Source of the DNA: Halomonas meridiana
Lineage (GTDB): Bacteria > Pseudomonadota > Gammaproteobacteria > Pseudomonadales > Halomonadaceae
Reading direction: 5' to 3'
Assembly (NCBI RefSeq): GCF_009846525.1
Contig: NZ_CP024621.1
Span: forward strand, 1,550,001 to 1,614,000
DNA: 64,000 bases
Shown: positions 8,378 through 16,711 of the stretch, piece after piece
Layout of the letters: each line of letters begins with the position of its first letter
Position numbering within the stretch: the stretch's first letter is position 1
Translations under genes and position numbers: made by a program
The notes under the pieces: model-generated
What the model saw: the letters and a program-made list of their open reading frames with translations, nothing else
What the model was told of the DNA's origin: nothing
Database searches by the model: none

Positions 8378-9556
8378 CTACTTCGCCAATTCGCGCATAG
8401 CGGTTTCCAGCCCTTCCAGCGTCATCGGGTACATACGGTCGTCGATGAGTTCGCGGATCAACTGGGTGGAGTAGGTATACTCCCAAGCCCTGGGAGGCAT
8501 CGGGTTTAGCCAGGCTAAACGGGGGAATTTCTCGGCCAAGCGTTTTAGCCACACACCGCCGGCTTCGTCGTTAAAGTGCTCGACGCTGCCGCCGCGATGC
8601 GTGACCTCGTAAGGCGACATGGCGGCGTCGCCTACGATCACCACTTGGTAATCGGCGCCGTAGGTGTGCAGCACATCCATGGTAGGGATGCGTTCGTTGC
8701 CACGGCGCTGGTTGTTTCTCCACACGCCTTCATACAAGCAGTTATGGAAATAGAAATGCTCTAGGTGCTTGAACTCCGAGCGGGCCGCCGAGAATAGCTC
8801 TTCGCAGACGCGAATGTGGTCATCCATGGAGCCGCCGACGTCCAGAAACAGCAGCACCTTCACCGCGTTGTGGCGCTCTGGGCGCATCTGCACGTTGAGT
8901 AGCCCGGCATCCTTGGCGGTTTCTCGGATGGTGCTATCCACGTCGAACTCTTCTAACGCCCCTTGGCGGGCGAATTTGCGCAGTCGCCGCAGGGCCATTT
9001 TGATATTGCGGGTGCCCAGCTCCAGCGAGTCGTCGTAATCCCGAAAGCGCCGCTCATCCCACACCTTGGTAGCGCGGCGGTGGCGGGAGCCATCCTGCCC
9101 GATGCGAATGCCTTCTGGGTTGTAGCCGTAAGCGCCAAACGGGCTGGTGCCGCCGGTACCAATCCACTTATTGCCGCCCGCGTGGCGCTCTTTCTGCTCC
9201 TCCAGGCGTTTCTTAAAGGTCTCGATGAGTTCCTCTAAGCCACCGAGAGACTCGATCTTGGCCTTCTCTTCATCGGTGAGCTGTTTTTCGAACTCGCGGC
9301 GCAGCCACTCATCGGGAATCAGCGCTTCGATGGCGGCGTCCATGTCCTCAAGGCCCTTAAACCAAGCGGCAAAGGCGCGATCGAAGCGGTCAAAGTGGCG
9401 CTCATCTTTGACCATGACCGTGCGCGCTACCTGGTAAAACGTTTCCATATCGGCAAATACCACGCCGCGTTCTACCACGGCGTGAAGGTCCAACAGCTCC
9501 CGCAGTGAAACGGGGACACCCGCGCGCTTGAGGGTTTCAAATAAGCCGATAAACAT
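8378..9556 (-). CDS. VWA-domain protein, CoxE-like
   Basis: This 392-residue cytosolic protein has a helical N-terminal region (1-160), a linker with an RHRRATKVWDERRFRDYDD segment, and a C-terminal von Willebrand A domain from about residue 215. The metal-ion-dependent adhesion site begins LFLDVGGSMDDH, a DxGxS match, and a later aspartate lies in VIVGDAAMSP. It forms an operon with the MoxR ATPase just upstream (3 bases apart). MoxR-VWA pairs are thought to work as chaperones that insert or remodel metal centres or complexes. The client here is unknown. No carbon monoxide dehydrogenase genes are present in the window. Confidence 0.85.
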   Translation of the reverse strand: MFIGLFETLKRAGVPVSLRELLDLHAVVERGVVFADMETFYQVARTVMVKDERHFDRFDRAFAAWFKGLEDMDAAIEALIPDEWLRREFEKQLTDEEKAKIESLGGLEELIETFKKRLEEQKERHAGGNKWIGTGGTSPFGAYGYNPEGIRIGQDGSRHRRATKVWDERRFRDYDDSLELGTRNIKMALRRLRKFARQGALEEFDVDSTIRETAKDAGLLNVQMRPERHNAVKVLLFLDVGGSMDDHIRVCEELFSAARSEFKHLEHFYFHNCLYEGVWRNNQRRGNERIPTMDVLHTYGADYQVVIVGDAAMSPYEVTHRGGSVEHFNDEAGGVWLKRLAEKFPRLAWLNPMPPRAWEYTYSTQLIRELIDDRMYPMTLEGLETAMRELAK

Positions 9557-9559
9557 GGC

Positions 9560-10414
9560 TTAGCGCCCGCTGTTCTTCTGGCGACGCATCATAAAGGCCA
9601 GGCGTTCAAGCAGGTGGGTATCCTGCTCGTTTTTGACCAGCGCACCAGCCATGGGCGGTAGTGCCTTGGCGGGGTCACGATGGTAGAGCGCTTCCTGGGC
9701 TAGCTCGTCGGCCATCAGCAGTTTGAGCCAATCGACCAGCTCTGAGGTGGAGGGCTTCTTCTTGAGGCCAGGTGCGCTGCGCAGGTCAAAGAAGACTTCC
9801 AGCGCCTCGCTGACCAGTTTCGGGGCAATGTCGGGAAAGTGAACATCGACGATGGCCTGCATGGTTTCGCGATCGGGGAACTCGATGTAGTGAAAAAAGC
9901 AGCGGCGCAAAAAGGCATCCGGCAGCTCTTTTTCATTGTTAGAGGTGATGACGATAATAGGGCGCTTTTCGGCGCGGATGGTTTCGCCGGTTTCGTAAAC
10001 GTGAAACTCCATGCGATCCAGCTCTTGGAGCAGGTCGTTGGGGAATTCTATGTCTGCTTTGTCGATCTCATCGATCAGAAGCACCACCCGCTCATCGGCG
10101 CTAAAAGCTTCCCACAATTTGCCGGGCTTGATGTAGTTAGCGACGTTCTCGACGCCCTCTACGCCCAATTGGGAATCGCGCAGGCGGCTCACTGCATCGT
10201 ACTCGTAAAGCCCCTGAGCGGCTTTGGTGCTGGATTTGATGTGCCAAGTGATCAGCCGAGTGCCAAGGGCGTCTGCCAGCTCTTCGGCCAGGAGCGTCTT
10301 GCCGGTGCCGGGTTCGCCTTTGATGAGTAGCGGACGCTCGAGCATCACGGCAGCATTCACCGCCTGCTTGAGCGCATGGGTTGCGATATACGAAGAGGTG
10401 GAGTCAAACGCCAT
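9560..10414 (-). CDS. MoxR-family AAA+ ATPase
   Basis: This 284-residue cytosolic ATPase has Walker A GEPGTGKTLLAEEL, Walker B VVLLIDEIDKAD, sensor 1 ITSNNEKELPDAFLRRC with the arginine finger, and a C-terminal lid. It is expected to act with the VWA protein encoded immediately downstream. The start at 10414 is preferred over one at 10462 because GAGG lies about 8 bases upstream and family members begin near this point. The AcoR-like gene sits upstream on the same strand, 91 bases away, and is functionally unrelated as far as can be seen. Confidence 0.9.
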   Translation of the reverse strand: MAFDSTSSYIATHALKQAVNAAVMLERPLLIKGEPGTGKTLLAEELADALGTRLITWHIKSSTKAAQGLYEYDAVSRLRDSQLGVEGVENVANYIKPGKLWEAFSADERVVLLIDEIDKADIEFPNDLLQELDRMEFHVYETGETIRAEKRPIIVITSNNEKELPDAFLRRCFFHYIEFPDRETMQAIVDVHFPDIAPKLVSEALEVFFDLRSAPGLKKKPSTSELVDWLKLLMADELAQEALYHRDPAKALPPMAGALVKNEQDTHLLERLAFMMRRQKNSGR

Positions 10415-10504
10415 AGTGGGCCTCGGCTTGTCGTAAGCGTGGTGAACATCAGATTCAAACAAGTGTACGTGAGGCTGGCCGCCCAGGCCAAGCGCCGTCC
10501 GCTG

Positions 10505-12478
10505 TCAGGCCTTGTTCGGCGGCACGATGCCCTGGCGCTGCATTTGCCGATATATCGTTGGCCGTGATACCCCCTGCTCGCGGGCCACGGCGCTAATGTT
10601 CCATTGGTGTTGCTGCAGCTGAATGAGGAGTTGGCTATCGGCGGCCTCGTTTTCAGGCGCGGTGATGGCTGGCGAGTGGGTAATGCGCTGGCTAAGGCAC
10701 TGTTCAGGCAGGTCGTAAACGGTGATTTCATCGCTCTCGGCGGTGGCGAGTGCAAACGCCAGCGCGTTTTTAAGCTGACGAATATTGCCGGGCCAGGCGT
10801 AGGCGAGTAGGGCGCTGATGGCGTCGGCCCGCAGCCGAGGGGCGGAGCTTCCGCCGCGTTCGCCCACCACATCGCTAAAGACTTGGCGAATCACGTAGAG
10901 CTTGTCGGCGCGTTCGCGCAGCGGTGGTAAGCGCAGTTGGGCACCGTTCAAGCGGTAGTAGAGATCTTCCCGAAACTCCCCCCGCGCGATCATGGTATCG
11001 ATATGGCGGTGGGTGGCGGTAATCACCCGGATGTCGATTTTTTCCGGTTTATTGGCGCCTAGTGGCATGACCTCACGCTCGGCGAGTACGCGCAGCAGGC
11101 GGGTTTGTAGCGCCAGTGGCATATCGCCGATCTCGTCTAAAAACAGCGTTCCGCCATGGGCCTGAGGGATCAGCCCGCGCATACCTTTTGCTCGCCCGCC
11201 GGTAAACGCGCCGGGCTCGTAGCCGAATAACTCGCTCTCGATCAGCGCTTCGGGAATCGCCGCACAGTTCACCGCGATGAATGGGCCTTTGGCGCGGTTG
11301 CCGCTATCGTGCAGTGCGCGGGCAACCACCTCTTTGCCGGTGCCGGTTTCGCCGCTGATCAACACGTTGACACTGGCCTCGTTGCGCAGCCGTTCAGCCA
11401 ATTTTTGTAGCTTACGTATCGCAGGGTCGTCGGCGCCCAGTCGTTCTAGCGGCGTTGGCAGGGACGATGCGGGCTTGTCGCGGGATACGCTCCGCGGCCT
11501 ACGCGGCTCTAGCAGGCTAATAAAGTAGATGGCATTGCTGGCGCGGGCGCGAAATGCCCGCAACTGGTCGTTGGTCGCGCTGTTGATGCTGAGCACATCG
11601 GCAATCTCGCACTCGAAGAGCTCGCTAAGCATGGGGGCGTGTTGTGCAGACCACGGCGGCCAACGGCGTTGGTGTTCCTCCATCAGTTCACGGCCTACGG
11701 CGTTGGCGGCAATCACTTGGCCGTTCTCTTCTATCGCGATCAGCCCCCGCCCATTCACGTGTACGAACTCTCGCGAGGTATCCAGGCGCACCATCAAGCA
11801 GTCGCGGTAGCGCTGCAGGAAATAGGCGTCTTCGATCATGCGGGCGTAGAGCGTGACCAGCGAGAGGCTGAAGTTCTGGCTCTCATGCTGGGCAGGCGAC
11901 TGCAGCGCGGAGATATCCAGCACGGCCATGACGTTGCCGTGGGGGTCGGCGATAGGGGCAGCCGTGCAGGTCAGCGAAATATGCGTGGCGTCGAAGTGCT
12001 CCTGACGGTGGCAAATGATCGCTTGGCGGTCGTGTAGGCAAGTGCCGACCGCGCAGGTGCCCGCAAAGCGCTCGTCCCAATCCGCCCCTAAATAGAGGCC
12101 CGCTTTGCGCAGCTGCTGGTCTTGATGGGGGTTGCCGCGAAACTCCACGGTAATGCCGCGGTGGTCGGTAAGCAGCAGCACGTAGCCGAGCTGGGCGATT
12201 TGCCCGTATAGCTGCTCGACCCCGGCGCGGGCGACGTGCAGCAGCTCATCGACGGATTCCCGGTGCTCGATCAAGGTTTGCTGGGGCACCACCCGGGCAG
12301 GGCGTGGTTGCGTAGGGTCGAGCCGGTATTCGTTCAGACAGCGCAGCCAAGAGCGGCGGATGGTGGCCTGCGCCGGTAGCTGCGGTGCGTCCACGCCTTC
12401 ACCGAGCTGGAAGATGTGCTCGATATGCTGGCGCTGCACGGAGGCCAAGCGTGTCGGTGGTAGTGATGGCGTCGGCAT
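10505..12478 (-). CDS. Sigma-54-dependent activator, AcoR-like
   Basis: This 657-residue enhancer-binding protein has an N-terminal GAF-type sensor region (about 75-320), a central AAA+ domain (about 345-570) and a C-terminal Fis-type helix-turn-helix ([20 protein letters not shown]). Walker A is GETGTGKEV and Walker B is [12 protein letters not shown]. The sigma-54 contact loop reads GAFTGG instead of the usual GAFTGA. AcoR proteins sense acetoin or related diols and activate catabolic operons. This gene is divergent from the monooxygenase and butanediol dehydrogenase genes, whose promoter matches sigma-54, so it is their likely activator. Confidence 0.9.
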   Translation of the reverse strand: MPTPSLPPTRLASVQRQHIEHIFQLGEGVDAPQLPAQATIRRSWLRCLNEYRLDPTQPRPARVVPQQTLIEHRESVDELLHVARAGVEQLYGQIAQLGYVLLLTDHRGITVEFRGNPHQDQQLRKAGLYLGADWDERFAGTCAVGTCLHDRQAIICHRQEHFDATHISLTCTAAPIADPHGNVMAVLDISALQSPAQHESQNFSLSLVTLYARMIEDAYFLQRYRDCLMVRLDTSREFVHVNGRGLIAIEENGQVIAANAVGRELMEEHQRRWPPWSAQHAPMLSELFECEIADVLSINSATNDQLRAFRARASNAIYFISLLEPRRPRSVSRDKPASSLPTPLERLGADDPAIRKLQKLAERLRNEASVNVLISGETGTGKEVVARALHDSGNRAKGPFIAVNCAAIPEALIESELFGYEPGAFTGGRAKGMRGLIPQAHGGTLFLDEIGDMPLALQTRLLRVLAEREVMPLGANKPEKIDIRVITATHRHIDTMIARGEFREDLYYRLNGAQLRLPPLRERADKLYVIRQVFSDVVGERGGSSAPRLRADAISALLAYAWPGNIRQLKNALAFALATAESDEITVYDLPEQCLSQRITHSPAITAPENEAADSQLLIQLQQHQWNISAVAREQGVSRPTIYRQMQRQGIVPPNKA

Positions 12479-12566
12479 GGCGAATCCATACAGAATTATT
12501 GTTGTACCTCCAGACTATGCGCTTTGTCGTGCGTGTCAACGAGGCGGTGTTACGCCGTTAGTCGTG

Positions 12567-12582
12567 CGTTACACCTGTAACG
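12567..12582. promoter_or_regulatory. Candidate activator site, 16-bp palindrome
   Basis: A perfect dyad, CGTTACA-CC-TGTAACG, lies about 110 bases upstream of the -24/-12 promoter, the usual distance for an enhancer bound by a sigma-54 activator. A second, looser dyad (ACAC-GAG-GTGT, 12591-12601) lies just downstream. The AcoR-like protein encoded alongside is the likely ligand, by inference. Confidence 0.55.
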
Positions 12583-12692
12583 TTAGCCGTACACGAGGTG
12601 TGACAAGTGTACAGGTGGTGCGTTGGTGGATAGCAAGCCGAAAATCTTTTTTGTTTAAATTTTTCAATTGCTTATTGATTATTTTGCACATT

Positions 12693-12708
12693 TGGCACGG
12701 CGGGTGCT
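12693..12708 (+). promoter_or_regulatory. Sigma-54 (-24/-12) promoter
   Basis: TGGCAC at 12693-12698 and GTGCT at 12704-12708 place GG and GC exactly 10 bases apart, as sigma-54 requires. The match to TGGCAC-N5-TTGCA has two mismatches, both in the -12 half. The preceding 50 bases are strongly AT-rich, suiting IHF-assisted looping. The predicted start of transcription is near 12720, about 46 bases before the first ATG. Confidence 0.8.
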
Positions 12709-12765
12709 TAGGGTTGAGTGTCTTATCGACAGTTCAACAATAACAACGACCTTGGAGTACCCGCG

Positions 12766-14587
12766 ATGACTCACACAGAGGTAAGAACCCCATCCAGCGC
12801 TACCAGCACCGTCAACGCATGGCTGCATGAGTTTGATGAAGCGCTGCAGGCACGGGATAGTCAGCGCGTGCTGACGCTATTCAACGACGAGTGCTACTGG
12901 CGCGATTTTCTGGCGTTTACCTGGAATCTAAAAACGTGCGAAGGCAAGGAGGAAATCCAGGCCATGCTCGATGCCACGCTGGCCCGCACGCGGCCTTCTC
13001 AGTGGCAGCTCGATGGGGAGGCCAGCGAAAACGGCGATACCATCGAGGCGTGGTTCACGTTCAAAACGGCCATTGCCAGCGGCAAAGGCTACCTGCGTTT
13101 GAAGAACGGCAAGTGTTGGACACTGCTCACTACTCACTACCATGCAGGCGTTGAACGACTTCCCCGAACCGCGCAATCACCATCGCCCCAAAGGGGCCGA
13201 ACATGGTGCCAACAAACAGCGTGAAACCTGGCTGGAAGCCCGTGAACGTGAGGAAGCCGAGCTTGGTTACACGCGCCAGCCCTACTGCGTGATCATTGGT
13301 GGTGGCCAGGGCGGTATTGGCTTGGGGGCGCGGCTGAAACAGATGGGCGTGCCCACGATCATCATCGAGCGCAACGAGCGCGCGGGGGACTCTTGGCGCA
13401 AGCGCTATAAATCTCTCTGCTTGCACGACCCGGTATGGTACGACCACCTGCCTTACATCCCCTTCCCAGAAAACTGGCCGGTGTTTGCCCCGAAAGACAA
13501 AGTGGGCGATTGGCTGGAAATGTACACGAAAGTGATGGAGCTCAATTATTGGAGTTCCACTGAGTGTCAGAATGCACGCTTCGATGACGCCGCAGGTGAG
13601 TGGATCGTGAACGTGAAGCGCAATGGCGAAGAGATCACGCTACGTCCGAAACAGCTGGTGATGGCTACCGGGATGTCGGGGATGCCCAACGTGCCCAAGT
13701 TTGCAGGCGCGGAGAGCTTCGAGGGCGAGCAGCAGCACTCCAGCCAGCACCCAGGGCCGGATGCCTACGCCGGTAAAAAATGCGTGATCGTGGGCTCGAA
13801 TAACTCGGCTCACGATATTGCTGCCGCGCTCTGGGAGCATGATGCCGATGTCACCATGCTTCAGCGCTCCTCGACCCATATCGTCAAGTCGGACTCATTG
13901 ATGGAAGAAGTGCTGGGGCCGCTTTACTCGGAGGAGGCCGTCGCGGGCGGGTTGACCCACGAAAAAGCAGACCTACTGTTTGCCTCGATTCCTTACAAGG
14001 TGTTGCCCGATTTTCAACGTCCGGCGTTCGATGCCATCAAACGGCGGGATGCTGAATTTAACCAAAAGCTCGAAGACGCGGGCTTCATGCTCGACTTCGG
14101 TGACGATGAGTCTGGCCTGTTTTTGAAGTACCTGCGCCGTGGCTCGGGCTATTACATCGATGTGGGGGCCTGCGATCTGGTCGCCAATGGCGATATCAAG
14201 CTGCGCAGCGGTGTGGGTATCGAGCGGATCAATCCGCGCTCGATCACGCTCACCGACGGCAGCGAATTGGACGCTGATCTGATCGTCTACGCCACCGGCT
14301 ATGGCTCGATGAATGGGTGGGCGGCTCGACTGATTTCTCAAGAGGTAGCGGACAAGGTGGGCAAATGTTGGGGATTAGGCTCTGACACCACCAAAGACCC
14401 CGGCCCGTGGGAAGGGGAGCTGCGCAATATGTGGAAGCCCACCCAACAAGAGGCGCTGTGGTTCCACGGTGGCAACCTGCACCAGTCCCGGCACTACTCT
14501 CACTATTTGGCGCTGCAGTTGAAGGCGCGTATGGAAGGACTAGATACCCCCGTCTATGGGCTGCAGCCGGTTCACCATGTGTCTTAA
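12766..14587 (+). pseudogene. NTF2-like/flavin monooxygenase fusion gene, frameshifted
   Basis: Two overlapping frames encode the halves of one recognisable protein. The first (ATG 12766, TTGGAG upstream) gives an NTF2-like domain ending KCWTLLTT, then 30 out-of-frame residues to a stop at 13224. The second (ATG 13142 to 14587, 481 residues) begins MQALNDF and carries the FAD-binding VIIGGGQGGIGLG, an NADPH-binding VIVGSNNSAHD and ATGYGS near the end, typical of FMO/Baeyer-Villiger-like monooxygenases. Family members I know of carry both parts in one chain. Deleting one copy of a 7-bp tandem repeat at 13126-13139 joins the frames exactly into 604 residues. The second half could still be made by re-initiation, although no ribosome site is evident. 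Confidence 0.8.
13126..13139 (+). repeat. 7-bp tandem duplication causing the frameshift
   Basis: CTCACTA occurs twice in direct succession (13126-13132, 13133-13139), followed by CCATG. With one copy the frame reads T-L-L-T-T-M-Q-A-L through the junction. With two copies the frame shifts by one. The unit length, not divisible by three, makes replication slippage able to switch the gene off or back on. Confidence 0.9.
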
Positions 14588-14618
14588 AAGCCATGTGTCT
14601 TAACAGAAAGGGCAACCT

Positions 14619-15695
14619 ATGAGCCAGTCAACGGATCAATCACAGATGCAGGCCGCGGTGTGGTATGCGGCGAAAGATTTGCGCGTCGAACAGGTGCCGG
14701 TGCCGACCATCGATGACCCCCATGCGGTGAAAGTGAAAGTCGCCGCCTGCGGTATTTGCGGCAGCGATTTACACGAGTATGCCGCCGGGCCGATTTTTAT
14801 TCCGGTAGGCAAACCGCACCCCATTAGCGGCGGCCAGGCACCGATCATTATGGGCCATGAGTTCGCAGGCGAAGTGGTCGAGGTTGGTGAGAAAGTGACT
14901 CGGGTGAAGGTAGGCGACCGCGTGGCCATTGAGCCGATCCTCTCGCCTAATAAAGATGGCGCTTATCAGATGGAGCGCTACAACCTGACGCCGCTACTCG
15001 GCTTTCACGGCCTTTCCGGCGGTGGCGGCGGATTCTCTGAGTTCACCGTGATGGGTGAGCACATGGTGCACAAACTGCCGGATGACCTTAGCTTCGAGCA
15101 GGGGGCGCTGGTCGAGCCTGCGGCGGTCGCGCTGCATGCAGTACGCCAGAGCAGCCTCAAAGCCGGGGATAGTGCCGTGGTGTTTGGTGCTGGGCCGATT
15201 GGCTTGATGACCATCGAAGCGCTCAAAGCCGCCGGGGCTGCACAGATTTATGCGGTCGAAGTCGCGCCTTCTCGTAAAGCCAAAGCCGAAGTGCTGGGCG
15301 CCATCGTCGTCGACCCACAGCAAGAAAACGCGGTGGAAAAACTGCACGCTTTGAGCGGCGGCGGGGTGGACGTGGCCTTCGAAGTGACCGGCATTCCCGC
15401 CGTGCTAAATCAAGCGCTGCACAGCACCCACGAGGGCGGCGAAGTGGTGGTGGTGAGTATTTGGGAGTCAGAGGCCAGTTTTCAGCCTAATGACTTGGTG
15501 ATCAAAGAGCGCACCATGAAAGGCATTATTGCCTATCGCCATGTGTACCCAGCGGTGATGGCATTGATGCAGCGGGGCTACTTCCGCGCCGAGGATATGG
15601 TCACTCAACGCATTCCGCTGGCGGATATCGTGGAGGAGGGCTTCGAGGCGCTGTTGAACGATAAGGCGCAAGTCAAAATCATCGTTACGCCTTAA
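14619..15695 (+). CDS. 2,3-butanediol dehydrogenase, zinc MDR family
   Basis: This 358-residue medium-chain dehydrogenase interconverts 2,3-butanediol and acetoin with NAD. The catalytic-zinc motif CGICGSDLHEY and GHEFAGEVVEVG are present, with the conserved acid in LVEPAAVALHAV and the Rossmann VFGAGPIGLMTIEAL. The structural-zinc lobe (about 108-125) has no cysteines. From memory the B. subtilis BdhA enzyme also lacks them, so this is likely a family trait. AAAGGG precedes the ATG. It follows the broken monooxygenase by 31 bases and probably shares its sigma-54 promoter, consistent with AcoR-type control by acetoin or diols. Confidence 0.9.
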   Translation: MSQSTDQSQMQAAVWYAAKDLRVEQVPVPTIDDPHAVKVKVAACGICGSDLHEYAAGPIFIPVGKPHPISGGQAPIIMGHEFAGEVVEVGEKVTRVKVGDRVAIEPILSPNKDGAYQMERYNLTPLLGFHGLSGGGGGFSEFTVMGEHMVHKLPDDLSFEQGALVEPAAVALHAVRQSSLKAGDSAVVFGAGPIGLMTIEALKAAGAAQIYAVEVAPSRKAKAEVLGAIVVDPQQENAVEKLHALSGGGVDVAFEVTGIPAVLNQALHSTHEGGEVVVVSIWESEASFQPNDLVIKERTMKGIIAYRHVYPAVMALMQRGYFRAEDMVTQRIPLADIVEEGFEALLNDKAQVKIIVTP

Positions 15696-15716
15696 TCCAA
15701 CGTGGAGTTGCCATGT

Positions 15717-15743
15717 AAAGGCCATCCTTCGATGGCCTTTTTT
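15717..15743 (+). terminator. Intrinsic terminator after the butanediol dehydrogenase
   Basis: A 10-bp perfect stem (15717-15726, 15731-15740) with tetraloop CTTC ends in a run of six T. It closes the sigma-54 operon. Confidence 0.93.
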
Positions 15744-15769
15744 GATGCGGCACCTTTGCGCGCAGGCCG

Positions 15770-16534
15770 CTATTCGGCATAGATCATTTTGCGTGTCATG
15801 CCGCCGTCGACGACGAAATTCTGGCCGGTAATAAAACCAGACTCTTTAGAGAGCAGAAAGTGAGTGAGTGAAGCGATGTCTTCGGGGGTACCCACGCGGC
15901 CAGCCGGGTGTTGTTCGCGATCGATATCCCGGTGCTCCACCGACTGCTGTCGGCTGGGTTTTTGCCAGTCGCCCACTTCGATCCAGCCGGGGCTGATAGC
16001 GTTGACGCGAACATCAGGCCCCAGGCTGACCGCCAGCGCATGCGTCAAGGCGACGATGCCGCCTTTGCTGGCGGCGTAGGCTTCAGTGTCCGGCTCGGAT
16101 TGGATGGCGCGTGACGAAGCCATCAACACCATGCTGCCGCCGTGAGGACGTAAGTAGGCAGCGCCATGTTTGGCACACAAAAAGGCACCGGTGAGATTGG
16201 TGTCCAAGTAGGCCTGCCATGTCTCTAGCGAAAGCTGCTCCACCGGGCCATGAAAAGGGTCGGCAATGCCGGCGTTATGCACGATACCGTTTAGCTGCCC
16301 AAAGTGGTTGACACTTTTTTCGAGGCTGGCCATCACCTGGGCTTCATCGCTGACATCCGCTGTGAGAGTCAGCAGTTGCGACGGATGAGGCAGCCTTTGC
16401 GCAGCGGCGTCGAGGGCTTCGCCATCAATATCGGTAATGACGACACGGTGTCCCTTGGCCAAAAGGGTATGGGCAATGCCCAGACCGATGCCTTGGGCGC
16501 CACCGGTAACGTAGTAGGTGCAGGGTGAGGTCAT
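15770..16534 (-). CDS. Short-chain dehydrogenase/reductase
   Basis: This 254-residue cytosolic NAD(P)-dependent oxidoreductase has the cofactor motif TGGAQGIGLG, an HNAGIAD segment and the catalytic S-Y-K set (MASS, then YAASK). The C-terminal segment GQNFVVDGGMTRKMIY matches classical SDRs. The ATG at 16534 is chosen because the Rossmann strand starts 8 residues later; the upstream frame to 16633 adds a non-homologous extension. It faces the butanediol dehydrogenase and could act on a related carbonyl or alcohol, but the substrate cannot be named. Confidence 0.88.
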   Translation of the reverse strand: MTSPCTYYVTGGAQGIGLGIAHTLLAKGHRVVITDIDGEALDAAAQRLPHPSQLLTLTADVSDEAQVMASLEKSVNHFGQLNGIVHNAGIADPFHGPVEQLSLETWQAYLDTNLTGAFLCAKHGAAYLRPHGGSMVLMASSRAIQSEPDTEAYAASKGGIVALTHALAVSLGPDVRVNAISPGWIEVGDWQKPSRQQSVEHRDIDREQHPAGRVGTPEDIASLTHFLLSKESGFITGQNFVVDGGMTRKMIYAE

Positions 16535-16711
16535 GAGTGCGTTTCCAAAGTGGTTGAGTCGTAACCGGCTGCGAGTAGTGCAAATGTAAAATATCGATAC
16601 AGCCAGCGACAGCACCCACATTAAGGCATACATTGACAGTAACTAAACGATCTTAGCGGCGCTATGCCCGATGGATAATATTGGCGGTTAGACACCTTTG
16701 AGGTTTCTGTC

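Noticed and set aside
12593-12616. Second palindrome near the activator site (TGTGACAAGTGTACA)
   Set aside because: Only three terminal base pairs match; the inner positions do not, so it does not support a second site on its own.
14619-15695. Absence of the four structural-zinc cysteines in the butanediol dehydrogenase
   Set aside because: The same lobe without cysteines occurs, as I recall, in B. subtilis BdhA, with matching GFxGLxGGGGGFSE context, so it is a subgroup trait and not decay.
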